From VAZQ01 sp045811525 (GTDB lineage Bacteria > Pseudomonadota > Alphaproteobacteria > Rhizobiales > Xanthobacteraceae): DNA of 64,000 nt. Shown one piece after another: positions 1 to 8,198 of the stretch (positions are counted from its first letter, which is position 1; each line of letters begins with the position of its first letter). The translations under genes were made by a program, and so were the position numbers. Location: assembly GCA_045811525.1 (NCBI GenBank), contig JBJMTV010000030.1:310001-374000 (forward strand), read 5' to 3'. Under the pieces are notes generated by a model that searched no databases, was not told where the DNA came from, and worked only from the letters and a program-made list of their open reading frames with translations.

Positions 1-478
1 AGGCGGCCTTGCTCGCGGCATAAGCAGAGGCTTGCGGCCAGCCTTGCTGGGCCAACCCTGACGTGAACGCGACGATGCTGCCGCGCCGCCGTTCCATCAT
101 GCCGGGTGCCACCGCCTGATAACACCAGACCACGCCATCGAGATTGATGCGCAGGACCCGCTGCCAATCCTCTGCGCGCATAAGATGGGCCGCTGTGCGC
201 GGCTGGATGGCGGCGGCGCAGACGAGGCCGTCGATGTGGCCGAGCTCCCGCTCGATCTCACCCAGAGCTTTGATCACCGCGCCGCGATCACTCACGTCGA
301 GCGGCAGTGTGGAAAGACCTCCGATGTGGCGCAGCGAGTCCATCGCAGATTCATCGACGTCGCACACGATCACGCGCGCACCTGCACCGGCAGCGGCAAT
401 GGCTAAGCCACGTCCGATTCCATTGGCGCCCCCGCTTACGACGATCACATCCCCATCCGCCTCGAAACGGGCCCGCAT
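1..478 (-). CDS. SDR family oxidoreductase, partial (C-terminus outside window)
   Basis: Short-chain dehydrogenase/reductase expected to oxidise or reduce an alcohol/ketone with NAD(P). About 159 residues are visible, running off the left edge. The N-terminal glycine-rich nucleotide site reads GGANGIGRG (near residue 16), followed by a CDVDES acidic segment and a YAASK catalytic Tyr/Lys motif close to the window edge. The usual NNAG motif is replaced by CAAA, which is unusual. The ATG start at 478 lies 6 bases after the stop of the Ldh2-type gene, so it is probably the last visible gene of the minus-strand operon starting at 3596. The substrate is unknown. Confidence 0.8.
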   Translation of the reverse strand, partial: MRARFEADGDVIVVSGGANGIGRGLAIAAAGAGARVIVCDVDESAMDSLRHIGGLSTLPLDVSDRGAVIKALGEIERELGHIDGLVCAAAIQPRTAAHLMRAEDWQRVLRINLDGVVWCYQAVAPGMMERRRGSIVAFTSGLAQQGWPQASAYAASKAA

Positions 479-484
479 GCGTCG

Positions 485-1579
485 CTACCGCGGTCCGTCA
501 AGGCGAGCTGCAAAATCGTCGATACCTGCACCGGCGGCACATTGCGCGAGACTGCGGAGTGTTTGGCTGTCCAGCCGGCACACTCCCGCGCTGCTATTAC
601 GGTTCGCCGAGACGAGCTCGCCCGGTGCATAGACCCGTTCCACACCGGGGCCGCGTTTGCTGCCGCTCGCGCGCTTGCCATGGTCGCGCGCGCGCCCGGC
701 AAAGGTTTGCGCCCCAGGAAAGTGCCCGACATCGATGGCGAGAAAAAAATGCGCGCAACCATAAGGCTCCGCAGGGTCTCCATAAAGCGGGCGCACCTCG
801 CCGCCGATCGCTCCCTCGGAGAGCCCCCCACACAGAAGATCAATCACGAATGCCAAGCCAAAGCCTTTCGGCCCGGCCGCCGGCAGCAGCATCCCCCGGA
901 TTGCGGTTGCCGGGTCGGTCGTTGGACGGCCTTCTGCGTCGACCGCCCAGTCTGCGGGTATGGCAGTCCCGCTTGCGGCAGCCAAACGAATTTTTCCCAT
1001 GGCCGTCGCACTCATCGCCATGTCCACCTCGACGGGGAATTCGCCGGCCGAGGGCAGGGCAATGGCGATGGGATTGTTGCCGACCAAAGCTTCTGCGCCG
1101 CCGGGAGCGGGCAGAAGCGGCCGCGTGTTCGAGGCAACAAGGCCGACGCAATTCTGCGCCGCCATCATCCGCGCGTAGCGCCCAGCAGTACCGAAATGGA
1201 ATGCGTTGCGGACCGCGACCGCGGCCAATCCATGCTTGCGCGCGCGGCCGACAGCCAGCGTGACCGCTTGGCGCGCGGTCAGCTGCCCGAGCGCGTTTCC
1301 AGCGTCGATGACGATCGCGCCGTCCCGATCGCTCACCACGTCTCCGGCGCTTCTCAAGGAGACCGAGCCCTTCCTGATACGGTCCACGTAAAGCGGCACC
1401 AGCATAACGCCGTGTGAGGCGATGCCTTCGAGGTCGGCGGCAACCAGGTCACCGGCGACGGTGCTCGCATCCTCAATGCTGATTCCCACACCGGCAAAGA
1501 TATCGGCAACTCCGGCGATCAGCCTATCGGCGGCGATTGCCACCGTCTCCGCTGCTGTTTTGCTGGTTGCCTCCATCAA
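485..1579 (-). CDS. Ldh2/MdhB-type NAD(P)-dependent malate/L-lactate/2-hydroxyacid dehydrogenase
   Basis: A 364-residue protein of the Ldh2 (YlbC/YiaK) family, which oxidises 2-hydroxyacids or reduces imino/keto acids with NAD(P) and is unrelated to classical Rossmann malate dehydrogenases. Family marks are the SHG motif (residues 55-57) followed by an R/Y-rich helix, a GNNPIAIALP segment, and a GPKGFGLAF stretch before the GGxSEG-like turn. Length is typical. Its ATG overlaps the stop of the upstream cupin gene by 4 bases, indicating translational coupling. Context (ABC importer, cupin, SDR, UbiD, Mo-hydroxylase) suggests a catabolic hydroxyacid substrate; the exact substrate cannot be read from sequence. 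Confidence 0.85.
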   Translation of the reverse strand: MMEATSKTAAETVAIAADRLIAGVADIFAGVGISIEDASTVAGDLVAADLEGIASHGVMLVPLYVDRIRKGSVSLRSAGDVVSDRDGAIVIDAGNALGQLTARQAVTLAVGRARKHGLAAVAVRNAFHFGTAGRYARMMAAQNCVGLVASNTRPLLPAPGGAEALVGNNPIAIALPSAGEFPVEVDMAMSATAMGKIRLAAASGTAIPADWAVDAEGRPTTDPATAIRGMLLPAAGPKGFGLAFVIDLLCGGLSEGAIGGEVRPLYGDPAEPYGCAHFFLAIDVGHFPGAQTFAGRARDHGKRASGSKRGPGVERVYAPGELVSANRNSSAGVCRLDSQTLRSLAQCAAGAGIDDFAARLDGPR

Positions 1580-1986
1580 CGGGCGTCTTGGTCATTCGAA
1601 TACCACGATGGTCGCTGCGGATAATGCGGACCATCATAGATTTCGACGACGATCGTTTCCTCGTGCGCCAGTGTGGGGCCGTGCACATTGCCTTTCGGAT
1701 TGCAGTAGAAAGACCCCGCCGTTAGCGTCACTCCAGTCTTGGTGTATTCGTATTTGCCCTGCAGGCAGAACATGAATTGGTTGGCGGCATGCAGGTGCGG
1801 CTCGGGAATGCTCGCGCCTTTGTCAAACTTGATCAAAGCGATCGAGGCGCCGCTCGTCTCATCGCGCCAGAGCATTTTCTCGGAAATGCCTTTCAGTGAC
1901 TTCGCGCGCCACGGCATATCGTTGCTCTGCAAGAGCAGCTCGTCCAGCTTTGGCATGCCTGGTGCGATCGTGGGCTGCTGATTCAT
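1576..1986 (-). CDS. Cupin-domain protein, possible dioxygenase-like metal enzyme
   Basis: A 136-residue single-domain cupin. Cupin motif 1 is recognisable as HLHAANQ followed by FMFCLQG (residues 64-77), with His64 and His66 as likely metal ligands. The usual motif-1 glutamate position is Gln70. Motif 2 supplies His102 (GNVHGP). The ATG at 1986 is preferred over an in-frame upstream start because GGAGG sits just before it. It overlaps the next gene by 4 bases and follows the ABC permease closely. Stand-alone cupins of this type include C-C-bond-cleaving dioxygenases such as acetylacetone or dihydroxyacetophenone dioxygenases; that role here is inference. Confidence 0.75.
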   Translation of the reverse strand: MNQQPTIAPGMPKLDELLLQSNDMPWRAKSLKGISEKMLWRDETSGASIALIKFDKGASIPEPHLHAANQFMFCLQGKYEYTKTGVTLTAGSFYCNPKGNVHGPTLAHEETIVVEIYDGPHYPQRPSWYSNDQDAR

Positions 1987-2028
1987 CAATGCCTCCAGTT
2001 GCGGGTGTCGCTGATCGGGCTCACGCAC

Positions 2029-2796
2029 TCAATGTCTTTCTGCGACGGGGGGAAGCCACGGCGCCATCAGATGTTCCGCGAGCTCCACCAGCAGGTACAC
2101 AAGGATACCCAGAAAGGAGAGTGCGAACAGAGCTGCAAAGGCCAGCGCTGTATCGATCTGCGACGTCGCGCTGAGGAGGAGGAAGCCCAGCCCCTCGCTC
2201 GATCCGATGAATTCGCCGATTACCGCCCCGATCACGGCGAGCGTGATTGCAACCTTCGAGCCGGTAATGATGAAAGGAAGGGCGGCGGGAAACTGCACCT
2301 TGAGGAAGATCTGTCTGGGCGTTGCGCTGAGACTGCGCGCCAGCTCGAGGAGCTCGGGCGGAGTTGCACGCAAGCCCGCCGCAGTGTCGACGATGATGGG
2401 AAAGAAGGCGACCAGCCACACGATGGCAAGCTTCGACTCGAGGCCGGTGCCTAGCCAGACCAGGATAATAGGCGCAAGCGCCACTTTCGGCACCGACTGC
2501 AGCGCGACGAGGAGCGGATAAAACATGAGATTGAGCGGCCGCGAGTTGGCGACCGCAATTGCCAGAGGGAGGCCCAGCGCCAGGGCAAGCAAGAACCCGT
2601 AGAGCGTCTCCTTCAGCGTGATCCAGCCTTCGCTGACAAGAAGATCGCGTCGGTTGATAATGGCGCGCAAGACTTTATCTGGTGAGGGAAGGACTGCAGT
2701 CGGGATCTCGGCGAGCCAGCAGCCGAGGGCCCAGAGCACTACGATCAGAGCGAGCCCCGCGACCGGATAGGCAATGCGCGAGAGCTGGCCTCTCAT
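2029..2796 (-). CDS. ABC transporter permease, SsuC/TauC type
   Basis: Inner-membrane permease (255 residues from the chosen start) of a nitrate/sulfonate/taurine-type importer. It has about six hydrophobic segments and the cytoplasmic coupling loop (about residues 145-165, ELLELARSLSATPRQIF) typical of the BPD-transport inner-membrane domain. The ATG at 2796 overlaps the stop of the upstream ATPase by 4 bases, which decides the start. With the ATPase (2793-3596) and the divergently encoded binding protein (3795-4790) it forms one complete importer. Confidence 0.9.
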   Translation of the reverse strand: MRGQLSRIAYPVAGLALIVVLWALGCWLAEIPTAVLPSPDKVLRAIINRRDLLVSEGWITLKETLYGFLLALALGLPLAIAVANSRPLNLMFYPLLVALQSVPKVALAPIILVWLGTGLESKLAIVWLVAFFPIIVDTAAGLRATPPELLELARSLSATPRQIFLKVQFPAALPFIITGSKVAITLAVIGAVIGEFIGSSEGLGFLLLSATSQIDTALAFAALFALSFLGILVYLLVELAEHLMAPWLPPVAERH

Positions 2797-3596
2797 GCCA
2801 CGGCACACTCGTCCGCCGCAGGCGCAACGACACCCAGCGCCTCGCCGGCGATCCGTTCGGTCTGGGTGAAAGCGGGGGTGAAGCGCAGACGCTGATTGCG
2901 CGGATAGGGAAGCGTGACGGCGATCTCCGTGATGACACGGGCCGGCCGCCGACTGAATACTACCACCTTGTCCGACAGATACACGGCCTCGGAGATGGAA
3001 TGCGTGACAAAGAGGACCGAGGCCCCGGTCTCGTGGCGGATGCGCAACAGGAGGTCGTTCATCTCCAGCCGGGTCAATTCGTCCAACGCGCCGAATGGCT
3101 CATCCATGAGCAGGAGCTTCGGTTGGTGAATTAGAGCGCGGCAAAGCGCCACCCGCTGCTGCATGCCGCCAGACAGCTGATGCGGCCGTGCAGTGAGAAA
3201 GCCGGACAAACCGACGAGGTCGAGCAACTCACGCGCGCGCTGTCGCGCCGCCCCGTCGTTCTTGTGCAGGATCTCCATCGGAAAGAGAACATTGTCGAGC
3301 ACATTGCGCCACGGCATCAAGGCCGGCGATTGGAAGACGAAGCCATAATCGCCGAACGGTCGGCTGATCTCGCGGCCAGCAATGTTTACCGAGCCGGACG
3401 ACTTTCGGATCAGCCCGCCGACTATTCGCAGCAGGGTGGTCTTGCCGCACCCGCTCGGCCCGAGCAGTGCGACCAGTTGGCCCTGCTCGAAGTCGAAGCT
3501 TGCGTCATCAAGGGCGACGACGGCGTCCGCCGCGTGCGATCCGGTCTCGCCTACGGAAAAGACCTTCCGCACGTTCCTGATCACCCCGAACGGCAT
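2793..3596 (-). CDS. ABC transporter ATP-binding protein, SsuB/TauB type
   Basis: ATPase subunit of 267 residues that powers the neighbouring permease. Walker A GPSGCGKT is at residues 46-53, the Q-loop near 89, signature LSGGMQQ at 141-147, Walker B LLLMDEP at 161-167, and the switch His at 199. A longer in-frame reading exists up to 3728, but the ATG at 3596, preceded by GAAGGA, gives the normal family length and N-terminus. First gene of the minus-strand operon ATPase-permease-cupin-Ldh2-SDR; transcription diverges from the binding-protein gene. Confidence 0.9.
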   Translation of the reverse strand: MPFGVIRNVRKVFSVGETGSHAADAVVALDDASFDFEQGQLVALLGPSGCGKTTLLRIVGGLIRKSSGSVNIAGREISRPFGDYGFVFQSPALMPWRNVLDNVLFPMEILHKNDGAARQRARELLDLVGLSGFLTARPHQLSGGMQQRVALCRALIHQPKLLLMDEPFGALDELTRLEMNDLLLRIRHETGASVLFVTHSISEAVYLSDKVVVFSRRPARVITEIAVTLPYPRNQRLRFTPAFTQTERIAGEALGVVAPAADECAVA

Positions 3597-3794
3597 TCCG
3601 CATCGTCCTTCGCACAGTGCGCGTCTGAAATCCGCGCGTCGGGTGAGGACCTTTGCATCGCCGCCTCCGCCGAGCAATCGCGGTGAGTTGTATATCCGGC
3701 GAAATTCGTGTGCTATTTTGCACGGCACTGCGATGAAACCGGCGGCTGCACGCTACTTTGCGCGGCATCGGCGCGTCCAGCTGAGGAGCAGCAC
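3597..3794. promoter_or_regulatory. Divergent intergenic region with presumed promoters of the catabolic locus
   Basis: About 200 non-coding bases separate the minus-strand ATPase operon from the plus-strand binding-protein operon, so both promoters should lie here. The plus-strand side contains an AT-rich stretch (3688-3719) with TTGTAT and TGCTAT spaced 17 bases apart, a weak sigma70-like match. The RBS GAGGAG (3783-3788) precedes the ATG at 3795. No clear operator palindrome was identified and no regulator gene is adjacent. Confidence 0.4.
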
Positions 3795-4790
3795 ATGTTT
3801 CGAATGATCGCGATGGCCACGGCGGCCGCCTGTCTCCTCGCCTCAGCGGCGCAGGCGCAGGAGCGCGATTTGAAATTCACGCTCGACTTCATCAGCCTCG
3901 GCCGGCACGCGCCCTGGTACGTGGCGCTGGGCAAGGGCTACTACAAAGAGGAGGGCCTCAACGTCAGCATTCTGCCCTCGAAGGGAACGGCCGACGCGAT
4001 ACGCTCAGTTGCGGCTGGTGTGACGGAGATGGGGTTCATCGACATTCCAAGCCTGGTTGCGGCGGGTACCGCCGCCTCCTCAATCAAGATCGTGGCGGTG
4101 AACTATCAGAAGCCGCCGTATTGCATTTTCACCCTCAATCCAGGCGCTAACGTCACCGAGCCGCGACAGATGAACGGGTTGGAGCTGGGCTCGAGCACGG
4201 CCTCTTTCCTTCCCAAGATTTGGGCGGCCTTCATGGAAATGAACAAGGTGGACAGCAAGACGCTGAAGGTCGTCAACATCGACGCGGCTGCGCGCGTGCC
4301 TATGTTGGCCGCCCGCAAGGTGCAGTCAATCGACCAGTTCCTGATGAGCGAGCCGGCAATCCGGCGCGCGGTAACCGACGCGAAGCCGGTCTGCATGTTT
4401 GCTGGCGATTATGGGCTCGACATCTATGCCAATTCCATCGGTGTCACGGAGGATTTCCTGAACAAGAACCCGGACGTGGTGAGGAAGTTCGTACGTGCCG
4501 CGTTGCGCGGTTGGAAGGATGCGCTCGCCAATCCGCAGGAGGCGGCGAGCATCCAGCAGCAATATGTGAAGGCGCTGGATCCGCAGATCATTGTCGAAGA
4601 GATTGCGATTCTCAAACGGATTGCAATCTCTGCCGACGTCGAGAAAAACGGTTACGGCACGATGTCGCTCGAGCGCATGAAGAAAACGGTCGACTTCATC
4701 AACAAGAACATCGAAATTTCCGGCGAGAAGCTCACTGCCGAGCAGATCTATCGCCCGGGGTTCCTGCCGGAGCCGCCAATCCGGCCCTGA
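3795..4790 (+). CDS. ABC transporter substrate-binding protein, NMT1/THI5-like (SsuA/TauA type)
   Basis: Periplasmic ligand-binding protein of 331 residues with a cleavable signal peptide ending near AQAQ (about residue 22). The mature part begins with KFTLDFISLGRHAPWY and contains GLNVSILPSKGTADAIRSVAAG, the pattern of NMT1-like binding proteins that carry thiamine precursors, sulfonates, nitrate or aromatic acids. The ATG at 3795 has GAGGAG 7 bases upstream; an in-frame upstream start would break the signal peptide. It heads the plus-strand group with DUF3891, Mo-hydroxylase and UbiD genes, so the ligand is probably their substrate (inference). Confidence 0.9.
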   Translation: MFRMIAMATAAACLLASAAQAQERDLKFTLDFISLGRHAPWYVALGKGYYKEEGLNVSILPSKGTADAIRSVAAGVTEMGFIDIPSLVAAGTAASSIKIVAVNYQKPPYCIFTLNPGANVTEPRQMNGLELGSSTASFLPKIWAAFMEMNKVDSKTLKVVNIDAAARVPMLAARKVQSIDQFLMSEPAIRRAVTDAKPVCMFAGDYGLDIYANSIGVTEDFLNKNPDVVRKFVRAALRGWKDALANPQEAASIQQQYVKALDPQIIVEEIAILKRIAISADVEKNGYGTMSLERMKKTVDFINKNIEISGEKLTAEQIYRPGFLPEPPIRP

Positions 4791-4815
4791 TCGAAACGGC
4801 CGACGGACGGTACCA

Positions 4816-5637
4816 ATGATTGTTCAAACTGCACCTGCCGGCGAGCCGCGGCTGGCCGTGATGATGCACGAGCACACCGCGCTCTCCGGGCAGTTTGCGC
4901 GGGCATTCGGCAACGACCGCTTCGAGCCCGCGCAGCCCGGCGAGTTGATGTTCTACGTCGTCTCGCATCATGACGCCGGCTGGGCCGAGTTCGACCAGAA
5001 CCCGGTGACCGATGAAGCGACGCAGCTGCCCTATAATCTGATTGAGACGCCCGCCGAGCACATCAGCCAGACCAGCCGCCTCTCGCCCGATTTCAACCAG
5101 CAGCATCATGCCTTTTGCGGGCTCCTGTCGAGCATGCACAGCTGGGGCCTCTACAACGGTCGTTATGGGCTTTCGAATTTGGTGCTGATCGATCGCATTC
5201 CGCCCGCGGGGCGTCCGCTGGTGAATGCGATGCTGGAGCGCGAGCTCGAGCGCCAGAAACGCCTCAAGGCGGAGCTTGCCAAAGACCCGCAGGCGGTCCG
5301 CTGGCTAGAGGCCGATCACCTGTTTCAGAACTACAAGCAATTGCAGTTCTTCGACACGCTTGCGCTCTACTTCAACCGCATTCACCCGCGCGAGCGCATG
5401 GAGCAGCAGTTCGAGCACGTCCCGCTGAATGCGCGCGAGAACGCCACTATCACCATTCGCCCGCGCGAAGCTGGGACTTACGAGCTTTCTCCTTTTCCTT
5501 TTTCGGCGAGCGATGCCGAATTTGCCTATGCCGGTCGCTTCATCGGGCAAGGGCAGCATCGCCATTCGGGTGGATGGCCGCGGGCGCTCAAGAGCTCGCC
5601 GACGCGCTGGGAAAGCTTTCGTCTCGTCGCTCCTTGA
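4816..5637 (+). CDS. DUF3891 family protein
   Basis: A 273-residue cytosolic protein resembling DUF3891. Visible marks are an N-terminal MHEHTALSGQFA segment, the HHDAGW motif (residues 51-56), a following D-x-NP-V segment, and a QQHHAFCGLLSSMHSWGLYNGRYG helix-like stretch. The many conserved His/Asp residues suggest a metal-binding helical fold of the HD type, but no activity is established. It lies 25 bases after the ABC binding protein and 77 bases before the Mo-hydroxylase gene on the same strand, so it is likely co-transcribed and may act on the imported compound. Confidence 0.7.
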   Translation: MIVQTAPAGEPRLAVMMHEHTALSGQFARAFGNDRFEPAQPGELMFYVVSHHDAGWAEFDQNPVTDEATQLPYNLIETPAEHISQTSRLSPDFNQQHHAFCGLLSSMHSWGLYNGRYGLSNLVLIDRIPPAGRPLVNAMLERELERQKRLKAELAKDPQAVRWLEADHLFQNYKQLQFFDTLALYFNRIHPRERMEQQFEHVPLNARENATITIRPREAGTYELSPFPFSASDAEFAYAGRFIGQGQHRHSGGWPRALKSSPTRWESFRLVAP

Positions 5638-5714
5638 GCCGGGATGCCTGAGCTTCTCCCCCGAGATGCGTTCTGAGCCGGCCGGAATAGCAGATGTTCT
5701 ATTGAGGCGACCGC

Positions 5715-8093
5715 ATGAGCCACACGGTTGATCCAGCACGGCTCGGCGTCGGCGCCCGGCTCCTGCGCAAGGAGGATGCGAGGCACCTCAGCGGGAGAGC
5801 ACAGTTCGTGGCGGATCTTTCGTTCGCCAACACGGAGGAACTGGCATTCGTCCGCAGCCCCCACGCCCATGCCCGCATCAAATCCATCAACATTCCTGCG
5901 GCATTCAGCGGGCGGGTTTTTCTCGCACGTGACCTGGCGCAACTCGCCGATATGCGTGCCGTGCCGCAGGTCGAGGGTTTTCGCATCGCTGGCTATCCCG
6001 CGCTTGCCAGGGACAAGGTGCGGTTCGTCGGCGAGATCGTTGCTGCTTGTATGGCGCCGACCCGAGCGCAGGCGGAGGACATCGCCGACCGCATTGAGGT
6101 CGAATATGAGTTGCTGCCGGCGATCGTCGATCCGCAAGCCGTTCTGGAGAGGGCACCCGCGCTGGTGCACGAAAGCTGGCCCAGCAACCTCTACATCCAG
6201 CGCGTGTTCGAGGGCGGCAATATCGGCGAGGCGCGTGCGCGTGCCGAGGTCGTCGTCGAGCGTCGATTCCACATGAACAGACAGGCGGCCGTGCCGATGG
6301 AAGGTCGTGCGGCACTCGCCTTTTATGATCGCCGGCTGGACGAGCTGACCGTCTACGACTCAACTCAGGTGCCGCATATCATCCGCCTCGGTTTGTCGGA
6401 GGTGCTAGGCATCGAGGAACGTAGGATCCGCGTTATTGCTCCGGACGTGGGCGGCGGTTTCGGATCGAAGGCGCGATTGCTTCCCGAGGAGGTGATCGTG
6501 GCCGCGCTTGCCGCCCGCCTCCAGCATCCAGTGCGTTGGGTCGAGGACCGCCGGGAGCATTTCCTCGCATCCACGCATGCCCGCGATCACGATTATAGAA
6601 TCATAGCGTATGCCGACGCCCAAGGCCGCCTTCTCGGGCTCGACGCTGAGCTGATCGTGGATGCTGGTGCCTATGCGCTCTGGCCGAACGGTCCGTTTCT
6701 GGAAACCGGAATGGCTGCGCGCAACATTCCCGGGCCCTACAACGTGCGCAACTGGCGGGTGAAGACCTTTACGGTGGCAACCAACAAAGCGCCTATGGGA
6801 CCCTACCGCGGCGTTGGACGGCCCGGCGCGTGTTTCGCAGTCGAGCGCACGATCGACGAGGTCGCACGGCGAGTGGGCCGGGACCCGATCGAGGTGCGGC
6901 TCGACAACCTCGTTCAACCGGCACAGATGCCCTACCGCACCATCGCCAATCTAATTTTCGACAATGGCGATTACCCCGACCTGCTGCGTCTCTGCGCAAA
7001 AACTATCGATGTGGCTGCAGTGCGGGCACGCCAGCGAAAAGGCGAGCTGGATGGCCGGCTCATCGGCCTTGGCCTCGCCTGCTATTCCGAGCAGACCGGT
7101 CACGGCTGCGGCGAGTGGGTCGCACGCGGGAGCCCATTCATTCCCGGTTTCGAGAGCTGCCGGGCCGAGCTCATGCCCGACGGCAGTCTGATGCTCTATG
7201 TCGGTATTCAATCGCATGGACAGGGGCTCGAGACCACGCTGGCGCAGGTGGCCCACCAGGAGCTCGGCATTCATCCTGCCAATATCTCCGTGCGTCATGG
7301 CGATACGGGAGTATCGCCGTTTGGCAACGGCACCATAGCCTCCCGCAGCACGGTCATGGCGGGCGGAGCGGTGGCGAAAACCAGTCGCCTGTTGCGAGCC
7401 AAGCTGATCAGGATTGGAGCGCATCTGTTGCAGTGCGCGCCAGCCGAGGCGCATTGCGAGGGAGGCATGGTGCACGGGCCGGCCGCCTCCGTCACCATCG
7501 AGGAGATTGCCCGGGTCGCTCACCTGCGCATGGAAGCGCTCCCCGAGGACGTCGAGCCGCTGTTGAGCGTGACCAGCACGTATCAGCCTGGGATTGATAC
7601 GGGTGTGTTCACGTTCGCCGCGCATGCGGTGGTGGTCGCAGTCGATCCGCAAACCGGCAGCATCGAGCTTCTGGATTACGCCGTGGCCGAGGACTGTGGG
7701 ACGGTGATCAACCCCATGATCGTGGAGGGTCAGGTCCGCGGCGGCGTGGTTCAGGGGATCGGCACCGCCCTCTATGAGGAGCTCCCGTATAACGAGCACG
7801 GCCAACCGCTCGCGCTCACCCTCTCCGATTATCTCTTGCCCAGTCCCGCAGAGCTGCCGCCGATCAAGGTGGCTCACATGCAGACGCCCACCCGTTTTAC
7901 CGAATATGGCGTGAAGGGAATGGGTGAGGGAGGAGCGATTGCGCCGCCAGCGGCGATCGCCAACGCCGTTCGCGATGCGCTTGCCTCGATCGGTGCCGAG
8001 GTGAATGAAACTCCGCTCACTCCGATACGCGTACTGACCGCCATCAGGGCCGCCGAGCAGGCGGCTGGCGTCCCGATTCCGAAGTTCGCATGA
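5715..8093 (+). CDS. Xanthine dehydrogenase-family molybdopterin-binding subunit (large subunit)
   Basis: A 792-residue molybdenum hydroxylase large subunit with the aldehyde oxidase/xanthine dehydrogenase a/b hammerhead domain (about residues 20-140) and the Mo-pterin domain. GGGFGSK is at 246-252 and PYRGVGRP at 363-370. The catalytic glutamate is expected at Glu738 in the GMGEGG motif. The CO-dehydrogenase signature AYxCSFR is absent, so it is not a CoxL. Such enzymes hydroxylate carbon next to a heteroatom or oxidise aldehydes, using water as oxygen donor. The partner [2Fe-2S] and FAD subunits are not adjacent, and none is in this window. Placement before a UbiD gene suggests a shared pathway. 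Confidence 0.88.
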   Translation: MSHTVDPARLGVGARLLRKEDARHLSGRAQFVADLSFANTEELAFVRSPHAHARIKSINIPAAFSGRVFLARDLAQLADMRAVPQVEGFRIAGYPALARDKVRFVGEIVAACMAPTRAQAEDIADRIEVEYELLPAIVDPQAVLERAPALVHESWPSNLYIQRVFEGGNIGEARARAEVVVERRFHMNRQAAVPMEGRAALAFYDRRLDELTVYDSTQVPHIIRLGLSEVLGIEERRIRVIAPDVGGGFGSKARLLPEEVIVAALAARLQHPVRWVEDRREHFLASTHARDHDYRIIAYADAQGRLLGLDAELIVDAGAYALWPNGPFLETGMAARNIPGPYNVRNWRVKTFTVATNKAPMGPYRGVGRPGACFAVERTIDEVARRVGRDPIEVRLDNLVQPAQMPYRTIANLIFDNGDYPDLLRLCAKTIDVAAVRARQRKGELDGRLIGLGLACYSEQTGHGCGEWVARGSPFIPGFESCRAELMPDGSLMLYVGIQSHGQGLETTLAQVAHQELGIHPANISVRHGDTGVSPFGNGTIASRSTVMAGGAVAKTSRLLRAKLIRIGAHLLQCAPAEAHCEGGMVHGPAASVTIEEIARVAHLRMEALPEDVEPLLSVTSTYQPGIDTGVFTFAAHAVVVAVDPQTGSIELLDYAVAEDCGTVINPMIVEGQVRGGVVQGIGTALYEELPYNEHGQPLALTLSDYLLPSPAELPPIKVAHMQTPTRFTEYGVKGMGEGGAIAPPAAIANAVRDALASIGAEVNETPLTPIRVLTAIRAAEQAAGVPIPKFA

Positions 8094-8198
8094 TTGTGCG
8101 GCATGTTTGCCCGACGGCCGCTCTGCTAAGCTCACCGCACCATGCAGCGTGAGCGATTGTGGTGCGCTGTTGAAGGCGGAGCGCGAGCGGGAGCGGCA

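Noticed and set aside
307..1263. A 318-codon plus-strand frame over the SDR and Ldh2 genes
   Set aside because: Arg/Pro/His-rich translation with no domain; both underlying minus-strand genes are well supported.
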